Shown here piece after piece: positions 10,494-20,887 of a stretch of 64,000 bases of DNA. Under the pieces are notes generated by a model. The model had not been told where the DNA came from. It did no database searches and saw only the letters and a program-made list of their open reading frames with translations. Made by a program: the position numbers and the translations under genes. Origin of the DNA: Conchocele bisecta (lineage: Eukaryota; Mollusca; Bivalvia; Lucinida; Thyasiridae); the NCBI GenBank assembly GCA_029237695.1, contig CM055266.1, positions 123,122,569-123,186,568 of the forward strand, in the 5' to 3' direction. The number at the start of each line of letters is the position of its first letter. The first letter of the stretch is position 1.

Positions 10494-10708
10494 CAGTGAA
10501 ACCTCTCTAAACCGGACACCCTGGGATTTCCCAGGGTGTCCGGTTTAGAGAGGTTCCACCGTAATCCTGGCATATGAGCCATTCAATACATATTTGTGTG
10601 ATTTGCAATCATGAACATACACTGAGGTCAGATATAAATGCCAGTTAAACCAATCAATTTATACAACCAAATGTGTATTCGGTGTCCGGTTTAGAGAGGT
10701 TCCACTGT
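10494..10708. mobile_element. family F pogo/Tigger-like element
   Basis: It begins CAGTGAAACCTCTCTAAACC, has an immediate hairpin (GGACACCCTGGGA and complement) and ends with the complement of the start at GAGGTTCCACTG. Both sides are flanked by TA. Ends of the form CAGTGRAACCTC with TA duplication are typical of non-autonomous pogo/Tigger-type Tc1/mariner elements. Confidence 0.75.
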
Positions 10709-10765
10709 ACACGTATAAGACGTTTACGGAAGTCATTCTAGATGCGACGTCCAATAGCATTGTTG

Positions 10766-11013
10766 GTGCACTCTGTAAAGGCACAACTGTTTCACGTCGA
10801 AACATGCACCAGTTTCCTGACGCGATGCCATTCAGCTCTATTTAGAGCTATCGCATAAATACATGTTTCGTCAAGTAACCGGCACAAATTTCTTGCGCCG
10901 TTTACTAGACGAAATGTGTGTATGCAGTAGCCTCAGCGTGTAGCTGAATGGTAATTGATCAATAACCCGGTGCCTGTTTCGACCTGAAACACTTTACGCT
11001 GGCGCGGAGTGCA
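10766..11013. mobile_element. family E fold-back element
   Basis: The ends are GTGCACTCTGTAAAGGCAC and the complementary GGCGCGGAGTGC. The central hairpin GTCAAGTAACCGGCACAAA/TTGCGCCGTTTACTAGAC has more mismatches than other copies. Confidence 0.7.
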
Positions 11014-11162
11014 GCAGCAATTGATCGACTCTGCATGCAGACTATGAACTCCAGACAACAGGGCCGCTGCTAATCCGCCATCAAGGCCTCGCTGCGAGCG
11101 GGTATCGGGTGGAACATGCGTACACGTCGGTCACCACACTCGCCCTCGCACCATTCCGTAAA

Positions 11163-11332
11163 TTAACCCTTTCACCCCTAAGTAACTGAAATGGATTCTG
11201 ATATGTTAATATTGCAACCAATCCAACCGTCACAACATTATTTTCAGACTGGTCCATTTATGAAAAGGGTGTATTTTTTGTTCTAAAAAATATGAAAATT
11301 ACTTTCAAAAAGTGCAGATCCTGATGAGACGG
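11163..11332 (+). mobile_element. family H half-element
   Basis: The copy starts TTAACCCTTTCACCCCTAAG and is collinear with the copies at 1631 and 35602 until CTGATGAGACGG, where it stops exactly at the hairpin centre. The right hairpin arm and right terminus are missing. Confidence 0.75.
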
Positions 11333-12111
11333 GAATTTCAAAGCCACACCAACAATGAGTTAAACAAGAGTTTTGGAAATCCCAACATCCCATAAATTTC
11401 TGTTCTGAGACCTATTCTGAACCGAAATCGAACATTGTATTTGTGCACCGAACCATTGAGTTACGAATCGCGAACAATCGAGTATGGCGGTTAATCGTAG
11501 TTAATAGACTACTGAAACATGTGCAATAACATAAAGTTAGCACCAAAAAGCAAACAAAACATGTATCACACTGGAAAATGCGATCAAGCTAAGTTGTTAG
11601 AACTATTTTTGATGGAGTAGGACCCGTGTTTGTAAAAATGCAACCCGTAGAATATGTACCGATTTGCATAAAAGCTGTAAGACCTCAAAGTTGGATGTTA
11701 GTTGTATAATTCTTCGCTAGCGCTCGAATAAAAATCATAACTCCGAGTTCATTCCAGTCGGACACAATTCCCGTCCTTGTGGTTACGGAAACTACCGATA
11801 CCTGCTGTTCGTACTTGTCCGCCGCTCCCGTTTCCAAACTGAGTCAGCGAACGCTTCATTCATTTTGCATGTTCGTTTCAGCGACTGCGGAAGCACACAG
11901 CGTGTTGTTTTTAACCACTGTAGCCCATGTGAACCTGTGTTGATTCCGGAATTGTGATTCTCTCATGTCTGTGTCATTATGATTGCTTTTGAGTTTACTT
12001 TACTCATGCTTTCATGACACAGGTACGTCTACCGCTCCAGTAAGATTTGGCGCGAGTTGTTCGCATTCATTAGACGCTTACTATCGTTAGTATTCACATG
12101 TCATAACTTTC
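11333..12111. other. unassigned, largely single-copy-looking sequence
   Basis: No family was matched and no splice-flanked frame was found. Confidence 0.35.
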
Positions 12112-12377
12112 CATATGTGTGGTTGTGGCTGGAGAAATGAAGCGTATGGGTTATTTTGAGATCAGTGTATATCCAGATCAGCCTGTGCATCCGCACAGTC
12201 TGATCAGGATCTGCACTGTTCGCCAGTCCATCAATGAATCCCCCGTCATGTTTCTAATACACAGTATATATCGTTATCAGGCTACATGTGCGTGCTATTT
12301 GACCAGGAGCTAGTTAAGACCTCAAAGTATACGGCACACAACCCATAAATCCCTTTTCTCCAGTCACAGCCATATTT
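12112..12377 (+). mobile_element. family A fold-back element
   Basis: The ends are GTGTGGTTGTGGCTGGAG and CTCCAGTCACAGCCATAT. The core hairpin GATCAGCCTGTGCATCCGCA is near the left end; about 25 extra bases lie near the right end relative to other copies. Confidence 0.8.
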
Positions 12378-13002
12378 CCCGCGCCGGATTGTTTACTAGT
12401 AAACAAGCCCCACGCAGTGTCTGCGGCGCGGTATAATGGCGGCGATCGAAGGTGCAGATGTGGGAGCGACATTTTCTTTACAGCACGTGTTACACACCGA
12501 CGGGCTCCATGAAATACTATAGCGTGCAAACACCGACGGCTGCACTGGTCTGAATTCAGGACGGTGGAAACCAGTGCATACCCTGACCATTAAGCGCATG
12601 ACTGGTGTATATATTATAGTTGAATAAGCTATAGTATTCGTTAGCGCAATAAAGGTAGGCAACTATGTAAGTGGCAAACTATAGACCTGCTATAGACCTG
12701 CTGGTGATACATTGGTCGGAAACGTCAACAGGTACCGTATTACTCACTCCGCCTGTCAGAAAGTAGTCCGTCGACAGCTCGATTTATATGAAGTGCACTG
12801 CAACCTATATTGGGTACAGACAATTTGCATGCACGGAGGTCATTATTTATTCCTTCCTTTTACGGCATGACCCTGCAGTTACCGTTCACAGTTTCATTGA
12901 AGATCAGTGGAAGAAGGAGGCTAAGTCCATATCTTAGCTTCTTCCATTGACCCATTTGGTTGTAGTTGAACCAGCTTTCAAGTATTTAGAGTCACCGGTG
13001 CA
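12378..13002. other. CpG-rich then unassigned sequence
   Basis: From 12396 to about 12560 the sequence is noticeably GC- and CpG-rich compared with its surroundings. A plus-strand ATG in the context TATAATGGCGGCG opens a 28-codon frame (12436-12522, MAAIEGADVGATFSLQH at its start). It may be a small 5' exon or chance. The rest of the interval has no assignment. Confidence 0.25.
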
Positions 13003-13327
13003 GCCAATGTGTATGCTCACGTGGTAATAACAACAACAACAAGTACCGATTCAAAGTACGTATTCTTTTATATTGTCCGTATTACGTAACGGATTTTGAT
13101 GAAATATGGCGCATCAAACGCATCTTTTAAGCTGCATTTGGTGGTCTCTGTATTTTCGCCCAAACTTCTGTCGTTTTTGCGAAGAATCGACACGGAAATC
13201 GATTCTTCGCAAAAACGACATATGTCTGTGCCAAACTCCCTATACCATATTAAGGAAAATATCAAATAATATTTACTTTGGAGTGGGCGACGTTGTTGTT
13301 GTTGTAACCACGTGATCATGCACCTTG
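13003..13327 (+). mobile_element. family C fold-back, internally shortened
   Basis: Ends, (CAA)n/(TTG)n runs and core hairpin (about 13169-13219) are present, but the left terminus is mutated (CCAATGTGTATG) and part of the right arm between 13225 and 13250 is deleted. GGTGC occurs just outside both ends, consistent with a 5-bp duplication. Confidence 0.75.
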
Positions 13328-13330
13328 GGT

Positions 13331-13580
13331 GCTGCACTCCACGCCATCGTAAAATGTTTCCCGTCGACATATGCGCTGGATTCCTGACGAATTCATATTC
13401 TGCTACATGAAGAAGATACTGCATAAACCCAGTATCGTCGAGTAACACATTGTTGTCTAACAAATTTCTTGCGCCGGTTACTAGACAACAATGTGTTTAC
13501 GGGGTAGATCAAAGGAGAGCGGAGTGGTGTCTCGTCATGAAACCGGTGCATTTGTCGAAGTGAAACATTTGTATTAGAGA
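13331..13580. mobile_element. family E fold-back, diverged
   Basis: It directly abuts the C element. Ends GCTGCACTCCACGCCATCG and the CGAAGTGAAACATTTG side are recognisable. The left hairpin arm is degraded; the right arm TTGCGCCGGTTACTAGAC is intact. Confidence 0.6.
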
Positions 13581-13804
13581 CAGTGTAGCCATTCTTAATC
13601 GAGCATACACATCAATTGATTATATTAATTGTGTTTACTTTGGATGGTCTCTTTATCATTTGGTTCAGATGCATGTGTCTCTTTATGATTGCAAAGCAGT
13701 CACGCATGAATTGAAGTGTTTTTATGCCTTATGACAGTGGACCATTTCGAAACTGAACATGCTGACAGCTTCCCTAATTGCGCCAAACTACATAACCTCA
13801 ATTA

Positions 13805-14095
13805 TTAGAGCTAGAATTAAATATTTAGAGCTAGCTCCAAATCATGTGAACATCTCTCTAAATCATTTGGAGCTGGCTCTAAATATGTAATGCTTATTCT
13901 AATTATTTAGAGCTAGTTAATGCTGGCTCTAAATAGTTAATGCTAGCTCTAAATATTTCAATGCTAGCTCTAATTATTTAGAGCTAGCAATAACTATTTT
14001 AGTTTATTTATTTTTAATTTTAGTTAAATTTAATGCTAGCTCTAAATATTTAATGCTCGATCTAAATATTTAGAGCATGCAATAATTATTTGAGT
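13805..14095. repeat. TTAGAGCTAGCAT-type clustered inverted repeats
   Basis: About ten copies of TTTAGAGCTAG or its complement CTAGCTCTAAAT alternate in orientation, separated by AATATTTA or TAATG spacers. The unit is itself close to palindromic. A similar piece ends TAATTATTTGAGCTTATG near 44470, suggesting a dispersed family. Confidence 0.7.
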
Positions 14096-14405
14096 TTATG
14101 TATATTTGGCGTTCCATACGCGCGCGTGCAGCTTTAGTATCGCAGTCAGCTGTGCTTAGTTTCTTATGATAGCAGTAACTCGAATATGATATTTATTAAA
14201 CTTGTTATTTTACTAATATCATAAGAAAGAATAGCCTCGTTTCTTTTAAAATTAGTAAACTCGTTTAGTACCTATCATACCACGCCTTCTTGTAAGATCC
14301 ACTATTTAACAAGGCAGTGCGTGTGCGACAGAGCGTGCAGTTTCGGCAGCTGGGATATTGCGTCGAGCAACAACAGTCGCATATGGTCAGTCAACCGTGC
14401 AAGCC
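14096..14405. other. unassigned sequence
   Basis: Contains a CGCGCGTGC stretch and an imperfect inverted repeat around TTCTTATGATA/TATCATAAGAA (14163-14228). No coding signal. Confidence 0.35.
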
Positions 14406-14662
14406 TCATATGCGACACGCCATGTGATTTTGTACCTGCGGACATCTGCGTAACTTCATGAAATACGTTTTCAAAAATTACAATATTTTCCGTAAATGGC
14501 GTCAAAAGTTTTCGAGTACATGCGGAATAATATTTCGCATGTACTCTGAAAATATTGTTAACTTTTGACTTTGTTTATGAAAAATATTGTAAATCTTGCA
14601 AACGTATTTAATGCAATTACGCAGATGTCCGAATGTACAACATCGCTTGGCGTGTCTCATAT
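14406..14662. mobile_element. family K fold-back element
   Basis: Inverted ends read CATATGCGACACGCCATGTG and GGCGTGTCTCATATG, with ACATCTGCGTAA/TTACGCAGATGT next inward and a central hairpin AGTACATGCGGAATA/TTTCGCATGTACT near 14516-14553. Confidence 0.8.
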
Positions 14663-14670
14663 GTTGTGAC

Positions 14671-15836
14671 CACAGGTGGAAGACTCGGACCTATGACACC
14701 AAAAAAATGCCTATTAAAAAAAATCCCATTACCCCACCCACTTGGTCTCGTACATTACCATCTTCTATTTATAGAAGTTGGGTATAAATATGACTATTAT
14801 AGAAGAAAGAGCCCTCTCTTTTCCGATTCGCACAAACACAATAAACATCGATTAAATGTATGAAATATGTCTCTGGCAATCGATAAAGGTCTTAGGTGTG
14901 TGAATATACTCACTTCAAATCGCTGTTTCAAGTATTTATTGAGTTATTCGCGTTGATTACCCCATCCAAAGCGAAAGTTGCGTGTACGAAAGAATCTCAC
15001 ACAGAATCGGAGGCCGTCCGGCGTGGATTATCGGTTATATTTGGCCGATAGCTGATCGCCAGCTCAAACTAAAGTGGTGCACCATGACCATATACATTAG
15101 AAACTCCAACCATAAAAAGTTCGTCCAATTGTGATCGTTCACCGATCTAAAAAACTATTTTTTGTCTAATTTCGTTCATTATCTGGAACTGGGGTCAATG
15201 CACCATCTTCCATAATACAACCGGAAGAGTCTATGTAAAGAACATCTCTGATTGGCTAAATCTAAACTGTAATGACGTCATTCAACCTATTTCGGGATCC
15301 CGGAAGACATAATCTGATAGTACGCGAATCATGAATGAAAGTAGAAAAAAGGTGTTTTTTAGATCTGTGAACGATCACAATTGGACGAACTTTGTATGGT
15401 TGGAGTTGCTAATGTATATGGTCATGGTGCACCACTTTAGTTTGAGCTGGCGATCAGTTATTGGTCAAATATGACCGATAATCCACGCCGGACGGCCTCC
15501 GATTCTGTGTGAGATTCTTTCATACACGCTAATTTCGCTTTGGATGAGGTATACAAAATGCGAATAACTGAATAAATGCTGGAAAGAGCGATTTGAAGTG
15601 AATATATTCACACACCTAATACCTTTATCGATTGCCAGCGACAGAAATCATACATTTAATCGATGTGTATTGTGTTTGTGCGAGTCGGAAACGAGAGGGC
15701 TCTTTCTATAATGGCCACAATGTTATCCACCTTTCTTTATATAAGATGGTAATGTACGAGACAAAGTGGGTGGGGTAATGGGATTTTTTTTAATAGGCAT
15801 TTTTTTGGTGTCATAGGTCCGAGTCTTCCACCTGTG
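14671..15836. mobile_element. family J 1.17-kb fold-back, complete
   Basis: Two arms of about 480 bp start CACAGGTGGAAGACTCGGAC and end with its complement; a unique loop lies at about 15155-15365. The element is flanked by the exact 8-bp direct repeat GTTGTGAC (14663-14670, 15837-15844). The outer flank continues TGGAG, so it inserted into the left terminus of the A element at 15837-16036. Eight-bp duplications are typical of hAT and related superfamilies; assignment is tentative because no transposase is present. Confidence 0.9.
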
Positions 15837-16036
15837 GTTGTGACTGGAGACATGTGGATGTGGTTTGTTGATATTCAAATTTCTGACCTTCTACCAAAAC
15901 ATACATTAAAAACATTACGTGTGATTCATTGACTGAATGGCGAACAGTGTATCTCCAGATCAGACTGCGGGGATACGCAGGCTGATCTGGGGCTACACTG
16001 ATCGCCGAACCCATACGTCCCAGTCAAAGCCGTATA
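15837..16036 (-). mobile_element. family A element, target of the J insertion
   Basis: The interrupted left end resumes at GTTGTGACTGGAG; the right part holds the core hairpin TCCAGATCAGACTGC and the terminus GTCCCAGTCAAAGCCGTATA. Some interior sequence has been lost. Confidence 0.7.
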
Positions 16037-16436
16037 TACACCATTGATATAATATCAAATAAATGCGCAACACAAAATTTCCTTTCATCCAAACGATTAC
16101 TTTCTTTTATTACCTGTTACATCACGAGAGCAACTGAAACACGTCATGTGACCACATCAAAGGCAGTAAATTGGAGTAAATCACAATCACCCTATATTAT
16201 AGAGTAAACAAAGGAAGTCGCCGTGTGTTACGACGTCTAACGACTGACACCGATGTCTCGACGTCTGTCGTTTTGTGTTTCCTATTGTTTATCGCATACT
16301 TTTTTGTATTAAGGTGCGTCGCATATAAGCAATGAAATATATTTATATAGGTGTTATCACATCTTTGACACATTTCCTGGTGTTGTTTCTTTATTAACAC
16401 AGCAACGTGTACACATAAGGATGTGGTAAATAAGTT
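16037..16436. other. mostly unassigned; contains start of a dispersed repeat
   Basis: The stretch GTTATCACATCTTTGACAC to ACATAAGGATGTGGTAAA (about 16349-16430) recurs in diverged form at 35226-35300. That repeat resumes after the SINE at about 16693 with a GTGTCCTCGTACATGTGGACGA-like segment. Confidence 0.5.
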
Positions 16437-16692
16437 AGATCAGACAGTAGCCGAGGGGTAACACCGTCGGACTGTCACGCTGGCAACCCGGGTTCGATTC
16501 AGGGTTCAGTTCCAGGGCGTCAGTATTTCTGAGATACTTTGTATTTACTGCTACACTAGTCCTTTGAGATGGGGACTTTAATGGGGCCCCTGGGGCCGGT
16601 TTCCTCTGTATCCACCTCCTTCCTTTCTCTCCTTCTTGGTAGACGATATGCAAGTGCCGTCGTTCAACCCAAGCATTTACATTTATTTTCAT
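16437..16692 (+). mobile_element. tRNA-derived SINE
   Basis: The head resembles a tRNA: GTAGCCGAGGGGTAACAC fits the A-box/D-arm, and GGGTTCGATTC fits the B-box/T-arm at about 16490-16503. Downstream, CTTTGAGATGGGGACTTTAA resembles the conserved central domain seen in several metazoan tRNA-SINEs, recalled rather than searched. It interrupts a repeat whose uninterrupted form is seen near 35290, and AGTTA lies on each side as a possible target duplication. Transcription by RNA polymerase III and LINE-driven mobility are expected for the class. Confidence 0.75.
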
Positions 16693-16901
16693 TTAGTTAT
16701 ATCACGTGTGTCCTCGTACATGTGGACGAACTTATGACAAATAATCAAACAGAGGACACATGATTGATAGACAGATTAGTAATGGACTGTACTCGAGAAC
16801 AGACCGTCGAACATAAGTCTTACTTTGATTTCCAGGTTTGTTGAACATTTACAAGATATATGTAATTATAAGTGGGATCAACCGTGTATTTGACACTAAT
16901 A

Positions 16902-17262
16902 TATAATTCCAGCACAAAAATATTTACACAATTCTCTAACATTTGATTGGTCCGTTGCAAGTCTCCGTTCAAAATTTATATCCCAGTAAACTCCATGCCG
17001 AACTACTTTCCGTAACCGTCAGGTGCAGTTAAAATAATTCTTAAGAAAACGGAAAATAAACACATTTTCTTGATGAATTTATTTCAAATGCTGGAATTAT
17101 AAGGAATGAATGGCCTTTTTGTGGAATTTATCGGGGATATAAACTTGGAAAAGTCGCGGGAATACTGGACGAGGCCTTCCGGCCTTCGTCCAGTATGATT
17201 CCCGCGACTTTTCCAAGTTTATACCCCGATAAATTCCACAAAAAGGCCATTCATTCCTATAA
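16902..17262 (+). mobile_element. family N element, reference copy
   Basis: It starts TATAATTCCAGCACAAAAAT and ends CCATTCATTCCTATA. Internally at about 17091-17102 sits GCTGGAATTATA, the inverse of the 5' end, directly followed by TAAGGAATGAATGGCC, the inverse of the 3' end. The element is therefore two adjacent inverted-repeat units: a 200-bp unit with short ends and a 160-bp nearly perfect hairpin. Confidence 0.85.
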
Positions 17263-17396
17263 TGAATACAAGAGTTCCAGTGTTACAGTGAAATACTGAA
17301 AGCTATGAATCTTATCAATCGTTAGTGACGGGTGCCAGGCGACCATGATGATGAGTACAATGGCCCGTTGCTCGCCAACCCTTAACCCGAACGGGG
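17263..17396. other. unassigned spacer
   Basis: Short interval between N and P elements with no assignment. Confidence 0.3.
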
Positions 17397-17719
17397 GATC
17401 GTATCTAGTTATTTTCCTTTCGTTTTATTTATATAAATCAGGTTCAACTTGTATATACTATGGCCCAATTGCTTGTAAATAAGCGAATATCGCATGATTT
17501 GTTGTGTAAAGGAACCATTATAGTGTGTTCGATTCAGATCATCCTACATACTCGCGCAATTTGATCCGGAACGGCATTATTTGCCAGACAGTGTAGTCTG
17601 ATCTGGGTCTGGCCGGCTAGCAGTCTTTATTTTTTTGCAAGTTATTCAGTAAGAATTAAACGCTACAATAAGCCAAAGAACCGGATCTCTATAAATATAT
17701 TTGTAAAGGGAAATAACTT
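17397..17719 (+). mobile_element. family P element
   Basis: The ends are GATCGTATCTAGTTATTTTC and GGGAAATAACTTG; next inward are TTTATATAAATCAGGTTC and its counterpart ACCGGATCTCTATAAATATA. The interior contains AGTCTGATCTGGGTCTGGC, a distant relation to the family A core. Confidence 0.7.
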
Positions 17720-17888
17720 GATGGATTTACACTTATTGAGCATAGGCTGCATATGCAGCATATGCTCAATAAATGTAAATCCGGTAATTGTTTACAAGAA
17801 AACAGTGTTAATGTGAAATTTACAAACTATCATAATTTTGCACTTACGATCATTTTAGTCGTACGAAGTTTAGTGAAACGGCCCCCTG
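17720..17888. mobile_element. family B half-element with complete hairpin
   Basis: The copy starts at the stem of the hairpin (TGGATTTACACTTATTGAGC, loop at GCATATGCAGCATATGC) and then continues through one arm to GTTTAGTGAAACGGCCCCC. The outer left arm is absent and the join is with the end of the P element. Confidence 0.8.
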
Positions 17889-18734
17889 ATGCCGCCCTTG
17901 TACACGATTCTGAGAGTATGCATTGGCTGCGGGTAGCCACAGGCGAACATATGACAACAGGCCCGTACGCAGGAATTAATTTAGGGGGGTGCCAATACCA
18001 CTATACAGGCTTGTGGTGTTCAACGGGTTAAGGGGGTGCGTACGCACCCGTCGCACCCCCTCTGCGTACGAGCCTGGACAAGAGTTCATACATCATACAT
18101 TGGTGAACTCCAGACGAGTTGAACTTTCAAATGTGAAAAATACGACACTGAGAAGAGAAACACATACATTTAATAACGCACACCTCTAAATGATATTTGC
18201 TTAGAGCTACGTACAGTTCAATATGTTATGTTGACGTTATGCCACTGATATTGATGCAAAACGTCAGACAATACACGTGAATAGTTGCTGTATATGTGTG
18301 TTGAAATCCGGAAAATAGGATGTAAAATAATAAAGTGTTAATACAATTGCCTTGGAGTTATAAGCAAGAAAATACATGTTTTGAGAAATCATCCGGCCTT
18401 CAACCAGTATAATTGGATTATTAAAAGCTTATAGCTTCTCCAAAACATATCTACGAACTCCGCTGTCCACTTTACAACATATTTGCTAGTAGAAAATTAA
18501 AAACTATTCGCAAATATTGCAGAATATGATTGCAAACGCTATGCCTGTGATATGCAGCGTGGAAAGTGTTAATGTATACGTACGACCAGAATAATTAATG
18601 CTAATCAGGTGTTTGACTTACACCCGTCTATGATACCATAAAGGTCACCACTCCATTCATCAACGTTTGGAAAGGTAGGAGTGCCTCAACCACACATCAA
18701 ATGTCATCTCGGTACGTTTCAATAATGGATAGCA
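17889..18734. other. unassigned sequence
   Basis: Contains a short hairpin GGGGGTGCGTACGCACCC at about 18029. No coding or family signal otherwise. Confidence 0.35.
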
Positions 18735-18950
18735 GAACGATATTTCATGAAATATATTTACAGAAAGTGTGATATGTTCTGTAAATGACGTCGAAAGTTG
18801 ACGAAATTTTCATAGCAAATGCGGAATTCGATTCCGCATTTGCTATAGAAATTTCGTCACCTTTCGATGTCATTTACGAAAACTATCAGAAATTTTGTAA
18901 ATATTTTTCACATGTTCTTAGGTACAAAACCACATGGCGTGTCTCATTTG
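18735..18950. mobile_element. family K element
   Basis: The central hairpin is GACGAAATTTTCATAGCAAA/TTTGCTATAGAAATTTCGTC near 18799-18858. The right end ACATGGCGTGTCTCATTTGTG runs directly into the A element that follows; the left end is weak. Confidence 0.7.
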
Positions 18951-19191
18951 TGGTTTTTACTGGAGAAATAGGGCCAATGGGATTTATGACCAGTGCAGCT
19001 CTTGATCAAACAGCACACGCATGTAGCATGATAACGATATATATGGCTTGTTAGAAGCGTGGCAGGTGTTTCGTTGATGAAATGGCGAACAGTGCAGATC
19101 CTGATCAGCCTGTGCGGACGCACAGGCTGATCTGGATCTACACTGGTCGCAAAACCCATAAGCGACATTTATCCAGTCACACCCACAATTT
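18949..19191 (-). mobile_element. family A element, part of a local duplication
   Basis: Core hairpin GATCAGCCTGTGCGGACGCA near the right end, terminus ATCCAGTCACACCCACAATT. This copy and about 70 bp of 3' flank are repeated almost identically at 20385-20686. Confidence 0.85.
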
Positions 19192-19262
19192 ACAATGTTA
19201 TCACATCTAGCGAAAAGGAAATGGGAGAGTCGTATGAAAGCTATGTGGCACAATAACAACAT

Positions 19263-20287
19263 AATTACTGAATTCGCAAGGTTTTTGAAAAATAACAAGA
19301 GGCCGTATAATCGATCCCATCTTTCGTGTTGTTTAAAAGGTGTTATTCTGACAAGTTATCGTGTCACAGCGGTGTCTTCACATATTGGCAATAAACACCG
19401 AAGTGAAACTCTATCACTCTCCCATATTTTATAGAAACACACGGTCTCGGTTCATATGTATAAGACGTATACAAGTGGTTTATTTTGCTATTGGTTCCTG
19501 TGAATAGTACACGGTCAGTGATGCATGAGGGATCTTATCATAACTGGTTTAAATCTAAATTATATTAGATAGCATTTGAATACTATTCATCACCCGGAAC
19601 TACTTTTTCACGGTGTTTTGTACTGCCCGAACTTGCTTCAAACTGCGTTTGAGTATTTAATATTCATCGCCACAACTTTGAGATTCGTCCATGCATTAAC
19701 GAAGACTTTCTACGACAATGCTGAAAGATCATTTTAAAATTAGTTCATATAGCCAGCGGGCCCAGTACCATTCATTGACAGCGTGATCATACGGGGAACG
19801 TACTTTTAGTGTGGGTGGGGTGTAGTTGCAGTGCTCCAGATAAGCTGCGTATTTGCTTAAATACTCAATTAAAATTGCCAAAAACCCAATTGAAATCAGA
19901 AGTAGCGAGTTTCAAAAAGCAATTACAATTTTGTGGTACATTTATCATGCTGCAAGAAACAATAAAAAGACCACAGGAGACAATTATAATGAAATGCCAA
20001 GACATGTTTTCATATCGAAGCAAATTATTCAATAATTTCTGTCTGTCGATGTGTAAACAGTAGTGTGATTTTATTTTACCGAATTAATAATTATGTTGAA
20101 ATACCCAATTGCTTCAGAAATGATGGAGTGAAAATACTCAATTACTAATTCCTTATCTGGAGCCCTGTAATTGTATAGTTGATATATTTTTTATCCCACC
20201 GCGTCTTCGTAGGGAACGACCGACGATCCATATCACCACTATCAAAGAACCATTGGTTGGTATTTTGGTGCGTAGCTATCGCTGGAT
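19263..20287. other. unassigned sequence
   Basis: About 1 kb without recognised repeats. Two overlapping plus-strand ORFs (about 19809-20063) use A-rich codons and show no known motif. No convincing splice sites were found. Confidence 0.35.
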
Positions 20288-20384
20288 AACTGGGGCTTAT
20301 GGGATGTGTGAACAATGTTGCTCCTGATCAAATAGCACACTGTTGTAGACTGATACGATCTACACTGCTCGCAAAGCTCAAATG
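20288..20384. mobile_element. family A fragment
   Basis: TGGATAACTGGGGCTTATGG and GCTCCTGATCAAATAGCACA mark the left half of an A element, truncated at the junction with the next copy. Confidence 0.6.
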
Positions 20385-20611
20385 CAGAAATAGGGCCAAT
20401 GGGATTTATGACCAGTGCAGCTCTTGATCAAACAACACACGCATGTAGCATGATAACGATATATATGGCTTGTTAGAAGCGTGGCAGGTGTTTCGTTGAT
20501 GAAATGGCGAACAGTGCAGATCCTGATCAGCCTGTGCGGACGCACATGCTGATCTGGATCTGCACTTGTCGCAAAACCCATAAGCGACATTTCTCCAGTC
20601 ACACCCACAAT
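20385..20611 (-). mobile_element. family A element, second copy of local duplication
   Basis: It matches 18957-19191 nearly base for base, including AGCATGATAACGATATATAT and the terminus CTCCAGTCACACCCACAATT. The shared 3' flank TTATCACATCTAGCGAAAAG extends the match to about 20686. Confidence 0.85.
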
Positions 20612-20701
20612 TTACAATGTTATCACATCTAGCGAAAAGGAAATGGGAGAGTCGTATGAACGGTATGCGGCACAATAACAACATAACCCAGTCAGAGCCA
20701 C

Positions 20702-20835
20702 ATATGAGACGTTCCGTGCGAGTTCGTACTTTTGACTTCATTTGCGGAACATTTATTAAATTTTGTGAATGTATTTCATGAAATATCGCCGTTGTCGGAA
20801 GGTACACAATCACATGGCTTGTCTCATATGTGCAA
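20702..20835. mobile_element. family K element, partial
   Basis: Left end CACATATGAGACGTTCC abuts an A-type end (CAGTCAGAGCCACATATG); right end is GGTACACAATCACATGGCTT followed by GTCTCATATG. The central hairpin is missing. Confidence 0.65.
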
Positions 20836-20887
20836 TGGGACAATCTCAGCCCAGGGTTCCATCACTTTATGGCGATACCACAGCCAA

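Noticed and set aside
19809..20063. Two overlapping A-rich ORFs
   Set aside because: Codon content follows the local A/T richness and no motif or splice signal supports them.
20406..20843. 145-codon minus-strand ORF
   Set aside because: It runs through an A element and a K element; the same peptide appears at 18984-19298 because the DNA is duplicated.
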